Source: UMGS1649 sp045652705 (GTDB lineage: Bacteria > Bacillota > Clostridia > TANB77 > CAG-465). From it: a stretch of 21,844 nucleotides of DNA. The position numbers were made by a program, and so were the translations under genes. The stretch lies in NCBI GenBank assembly GCA_045652705.1, contig JAZRUV010000020.1, positions 1-21,844 of the forward strand. The letters run 5' to 3'. Shown here piece by piece: positions 19,307 through 21,844 of this stretch (position 1 is its first letter; every line of letters begins with the position of its first letter). The notes beneath the pieces are model-generated. The model saw only the letters and a program-made list of their open reading frames with translations, was not told the DNA's origin and did no database searches.

Positions 19307-19624
19307 ATGAAAAATAAAAAGATTATAGCAGTAATTATGCTTGTTTTACTTTTGTTTAGTACAAGCTGTGTATTTGCAGCAACAACTCCAACGCTTGTTA
19401 CAAAATTGAATTCGGCGCTTAAGAAGATACTAGAATATTTGGAAAAACTATCAACCCCTGCAGCTGGAGTAGCCATTGCAACGGGTGTTTTAATACGAAA
19501 GTTGAGTTTTGGCGATGAAGAAAAAATGGTAATTGGAAAAAGGGTAATTATAAATGCGATAGTGGGGTACTTAATCATCCAACTTATAGATTTAATAATT
19601 AAGTTCATAGAAGGAATTGTATGA
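19307..19624 (+). CDS. VirB2/TrbC-like small exported membrane protein
   Basis: The 105 residues start with a signal peptide (MKNKKIIAVIMLVLLLFSTS) and an apparent cleavage site after Val-Phe-Ala24. The mature part has an amphipathic helix, then two hydrophobic segments (about 51-64 and 79-101) split by a charged loop (RKLSFGDEEK). This signal-peptide-plus-two-helices plan is that of VirB2/TrbC pilins. Similarity is architectural and I see no diagnostic motif. The start is ATG 19307, six bases after AAGGTGGA and just past the coupling ATPase's stop. Its own stop overlaps the next start (ATGA at 19621-19624), so the genes are translationally coupled. Confidence 0.65.
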   Translation: MKNKKIIAVIMLVLLLFSTSCVFAATTPTLVTKLNSALKKILEYLEKLSTPAAGVAIATGVLIRKLSFGDEEKMVIGKRVIINAIVGYLIIQLIDLIIKFIEGIV

Positions 19625-20454
19625 TGGAAGTTACAAATATAATAAATGCCATAAATGTTATAGCAGAAAAAATATTCAAGTCTGTTGAAGGTGAAGTGTT
19701 TAAAGGGCTGGATAATTTACTAATTATAAATAACGAATTTTTAGATAAGGAGCCTCTAAAAACACTCTTTGTAAAAAGTGATGGAGAAGGGCTGATTGTC
19801 TTAGTGATGAGCTTTGTAATATTCTTTTTAATATATTATATAACCTACAGAATGATAGCAATGTATAATGGGGAAAATGTGGACAACGTTTTTAAGTATA
19901 TGCTAAGAATAATTGTATGTGTAATTTGTAGCGCATCTAGTCTTTTTATACTAGAGCAAGTTTTTAATATAAATGGGCTATTAACAGAAACGATAGCAAG
20001 CCTTGGTAAGGACTTGACCGGAGAAAAGATATGTTTTGAAAGCCTAAGGGAATTGGTGTTAAATATTGATGAATATATGTCTAAAGAGGCCCTTTCTATA
20101 GACGGCATTATTAAAGGAGTAATATCTTTTGGAGCGACAACCATTCTAATAACATTTGCCATAAGATATGTAACAATAATATTTTTAAGTATAGTATCAC
20201 CTGTAGCGATAATGTTTGCTGCAAGCAGTGCTACATATGGTATATTTAAAAGCTGGGTAAAAATGTTTTTAGGGAATCTCTTTATACAAAATGTTGTAGT
20301 TATAATTCTTATGATACCACTTGCAGTAAGAGATGTAGATGGTGATTTGTTTAAAATAATACTTGTAGGAAGTATATATTTGCTATATAGAATTAACAAT
20401 TTTTCGAAAGAGTTTTTTGGAAATATTTCAGAACAGATAGTAAGGAGAAAGTGA
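19621..20454 (+). CDS. VirB6/TrbL-like polytopic membrane protein
   Basis: The 277 residues have an N-terminal amphipathic region (about 1-55) and five to six membrane helices (about 58-80, 91-110, 163-200 as two, 213-235, 240-256). A soluble loop of roughly 50 residues (about 112-160) lies between helices two and three. The segment IFLSIVSPVAIMFAASSATYG resembles the conserved VirB6/TrbL core, where a helix pair is followed by an alanine-rich turn and an aromatic lysine segment (FKSWVKMFLGNLF). It overlaps both neighbours (ATGA at its start, TGATG at its end), so it belongs to the same coupled operon. VirB6 proteins form the inner-membrane channel of type IV secretion systems. Assignment is by topology and local motif. 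Confidence 0.65.
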   Translation: MMEVTNIINAINVIAEKIFKSVEGEVFKGLDNLLIINNEFLDKEPLKTLFVKSDGEGLIVLVMSFVIFFLIYYITYRMIAMYNGENVDNVFKYMLRIIVCVICSASSLFILEQVFNINGLLTETIASLGKDLTGEKICFESLRELVLNIDEYMSKEALSIDGIIKGVISFGATTILITFAIRYVTIIFLSIVSPVAIMFAASSATYGIFKSWVKMFLGNLFIQNVVVIILMIPLAVRDVDGDLFKIILVGSIYLLYRINNFSKEFFGNISEQIVRRK

Positions 20455-20789
20455 TGGAAGAGGAGAAAAATAAAGGGGATATTAAAATAAGAGATAATTA
20501 TCCCAACTTAAATAGAAGTAATAAGTGGTTGGGAATTATAGATTATAAGTCGCTGGTAATTCTTTTAGTTATATTATTTGCTATTTGGAATATGCTCGGA
20601 CTATTTCTACAAAATCAGTTACACAGAGTATATATTTTAATAATAATTTCTATACCAATTTTAGGACTTTTTTATGCTAATAAATCTTCGGAAAATATTT
20701 CTGATGTAATATATACAGTAGTAAAGTACATTGTTTCACCTAAACAGTATATGTATAATATTGAAACAAATCGTAAGTGGTTAAAATAA
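20454..20789 (+). CDS. VirB3/PrgI-like small membrane protein
   Basis: The 111 residues have a charged N-terminus (about 30 residues), two adjacent membrane helices (about 32-52 and 58-74) and a short cytoplasmic tail with SPKQYMYNIE. This hairpin topology is that of VirB3/PrgI proteins, which normally tether the VirB4 ATPase. The start is ATG 20454, overlapping the previous stop (TGATG), six bases after AAGGAG (20442-20447); an adjacent GTG at 20451 is too close to that site. In most systems virB4 follows directly. Here the next gene is dnaD-like with its own promoter 4 bases on, so the expected partner is missing from this position. Confidence 0.55.
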   Translation: MEEEKNKGDIKIRDNYPNLNRSNKWLGIIDYKSLVILLVILFAIWNMLGLFLQNQLHRVYILIIISIPILGLFYANKSSENISDVIYTVVKYIVSPKQYMYNIETNRKWLK

Positions 20790-20792
20790 TTG

Positions 20793-20821
20793 TTGTAAAT
20801 TGTAAAATATAATGGTATAAT
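20793..20821 (+). promoter_or_regulatory. Promoter of the DnaD-like gene
   Basis: TTGTAA (20793-20798), 17 bases, TATAAT (20816-20821) with extended TGG (20813-20815). It starts four bases after the preceding stop codon. No terminator separates the two units, so read-through from the secretion-like operon is possible. Confidence 0.75.
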
Positions 20822-20847
20822 GGTAACAAGTTGGAGGTGAAGCCAAA

Positions 20848-21816
20848 ATGAAATTTGTAGAAAAAATAAATAGAGAACTTATGGATGTAGAATTGCCAGG
20901 AATATTTGTAAGTAATTGTATGGCTTCGCTTGACGAAATGAGTTTAAAACTATATATATATATAAAATTCTTAGCTAAAAATAGAATAGATTTTGAGCTA
21001 TCAGACATAGCTAAAAAGTTTGGGCTTAAGGTGGCTGAACTTGAGAAAGTATTAGATACACTAGAGTCTGAAGAGTTAATATTAAAAACTGTTGATGGCT
21101 ATGAAATACTTGATGTAAAGGAGCAAGAAATAAATAAAATATATATTCCGAAATTAGAACCAAAAGTATCACGTGCAAAGAGCGCAGTGGAACAAAAAAG
21201 AATTGCGGCAGCTACTGCTATAAATGAAAGCTTTTTCCAAGGTATTATGGCGCTTAGTTGGTATGTGGATATAAGTACGCTATTTGAAAAGTATGGTTTT
21301 GATGAAGATGTTATGATAGCACTTTTCCACGAGTGTGCAGAAAGAAAAGCTCTAAGGAAAAACTATGTATTCAAAGTTGCGGAGTGCTGGTACAAAGGTG
21401 GAGTAAAAACTTTTGAACAACTTGAAGATTATCTAACAGAACAAGACAAATTAGCTCAAGTAAAAAGTAAAATTAAATCTAAATTAAGACTTGGACGAGC
21501 ATTTACAGAATATGAAGAATCATATATTTCTAGTTGGCTAAATGATTTAAAATATACATTTGATGAAATAGTTTATGCTATAAAGAAAACGTTATCTAAA
21601 GGTACACCGTCAATTGGTTACATAAATGGAATACTTAAAAATTGGAAAGAGAAAGGTTTGAATACATTGGCAGATATAGTTGCCTCTGAAGAAACTGTAA
21701 CAAAGCAAAAGATAGTTAGTGAAAGTGAGAAAACAAGCAATAGTAAAAATCTTAAACACAAAAATTATGAACAAAGGAAAGATATTAATTGGAATGATTT
21801 TTATGATAATATATAG
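20848..21816 (+). CDS. DnaD-type replication protein with two DnaB_2-like domains
   Basis: DnaD/DnaB proteins remodel DNA and help load the replicative helicase in Firmicutes. The 322 residues have an N-terminal winged-helix-like domain (about 1-95: SLDEMSLKLYIYIKFLAKN, LSDIAKKFGLKVAELEKVL). Two related helical domains follow. The first (about 128-195) ends YVFKVAECWYKGGVKT, the second (about 213-275) ends YINGILKNWKEKGLNT, both fitting the YxxxIxxxW signature of DnaB_2 domains, the first with Val in place of Ile. The C-terminus is charged and ends NWNDFYDNI. The ribosome binding site is GGAGGTGAA, upstream of ATG 20848. The next gene starts 9 bases later and is probably the helicase loader. 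Whether it is the chromosomal primosome gene or part of a mobile element is not settled by the window. Confidence 0.88.
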   Translation: MKFVEKINRELMDVELPGIFVSNCMASLDEMSLKLYIYIKFLAKNRIDFELSDIAKKFGLKVAELEKVLDTLESEELILKTVDGYEILDVKEQEINKIYIPKLEPKVSRAKSAVEQKRIAAATAINESFFQGIMALSWYVDISTLFEKYGFDEDVMIALFHECAERKALRKNYVFKVAECWYKGGVKTFEQLEDYLTEQDKLAQVKSKIKSKLRLGRAFTEYEESYISSWLNDLKYTFDEIVYAIKKTLSKGTPSIGYINGILKNWKEKGLNTLADIVASEETVTKQKIVSESEKTSNSKNLKHKNYEQRKDINWNDFYDNI

Positions 21817-21825
21817 GAGGACATA

Positions 21826-21844
21826 ATGAATCCAGCTGTATATA
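21826..21844 (+). CDS. Start of a gene, probably DnaC/DnaI-like helicase loader (partial)
   Basis: A strong AGGAGGA site (about 21815-21821) precedes ATG 21826. Only MNPAVY is visible before the window ends. The order dnaD-like then dnaC/dnaI-like ATPase is common in Clostridia, and such proteins often begin with a similar short stretch, but six codons cannot prove it. Confidence 0.4.

Noticed and set aside
19845..20399. 184-codon open frame on the minus strand
   Set aside because: Entirely antisense to the VirB6-like gene, which has a ribosome binding site and coupled overlaps. The antisense product is a hydrophobic mirror of membrane-helix codons.
1..21844. CRISPR array or insertion sequence
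   Set aside because: No regularly spaced direct repeats, transposase motifs or terminal inverted repeats were seen on either strand.

Overview
The window looks like chromosomal DNA of an AT-rich, strictly anaerobic, monoderm Firmicute, most likely an uncultured clostridial lineage. This is inferred from the low G+C, the strong AGGAGG-type ribosome binding sites, sigma-A promoters often carrying an extended TGG -10, the oxygen-sensitive class III ribonucleotide reductase, and a DUF348/G5 wall protein next to rsmA. Species cannot be named from the sequence alone.

Layout. 1-141: the 3' end of a 5S rRNA (end of an rRNA operon) and tRNA-Asn. 301-1232: a small Cys-containing protein overlapping a divergent YfiH/PgeF (laccase-domain) protein. 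1352-2560: a phosphoglycosyl transferase and a DedA membrane protein, both probably tied to undecaprenyl phosphate. 2595-8747: the deoxynucleotide region. A Crp/Fnr regulator is divergent from a full-length but apparently catalytically dead NrdD paralogue. A separate promoter then drives NrdD, a glutaredoxin-like NrdH, the radical-SAM activase NrdG and a tiny ferredoxin-thioredoxin-reductase-like protein. The last four resemble the ferredoxin-driven class III system described from Methanosarcina. 8791-9327: an unrecognised gene of different base composition. 11900 down to 9476: lemA, htpX, dut and a membrane-anchored protein on the minus strand. 12169-15310: a DUF348-G5-lytic transglycosylase wall protein, rsmA (ksgA), and mltG on the opposite strand. 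15421-16956: an island of five small unrecognised genes, two with zinc-ribbon-like cysteines. 17136-17372: tRNA-Lys, tRNA-Glu and tRNA-Thr with promoter and terminator. 17521-20789: a compact four-gene set resembling parts of a type IV secretion system (VirD4/TraG ATPase, VirB2-like, VirB6-like, VirB3-like) with no VirB4 or relaxase. 20848-end: a DnaD-type replication protein with two DnaB_2-like domains, then the first codons of another gene, probably the DnaC/DnaI-like loader.

How they fit together. The 3338-8747 block is a coherent dNTP supply unit: ferredoxin electrons, FTR-like protein, NrdH, NrdD, with NrdG generating the glycyl radical. The preceding NrdD-like protein keeps an ATP-cone but has Ala at the expected thiyl-radical Cys and ends before the glycyl-radical domain. 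A 16-bp palindrome overlaps the Crp/Fnr gene's -35 and lies about 41 bp upstream of the paralogue's probable start site. The paralogue and the four-gene T4SS-like set are the strongest candidates for something undescribed. No CRISPR array, insertion sequence or integrase was seen.
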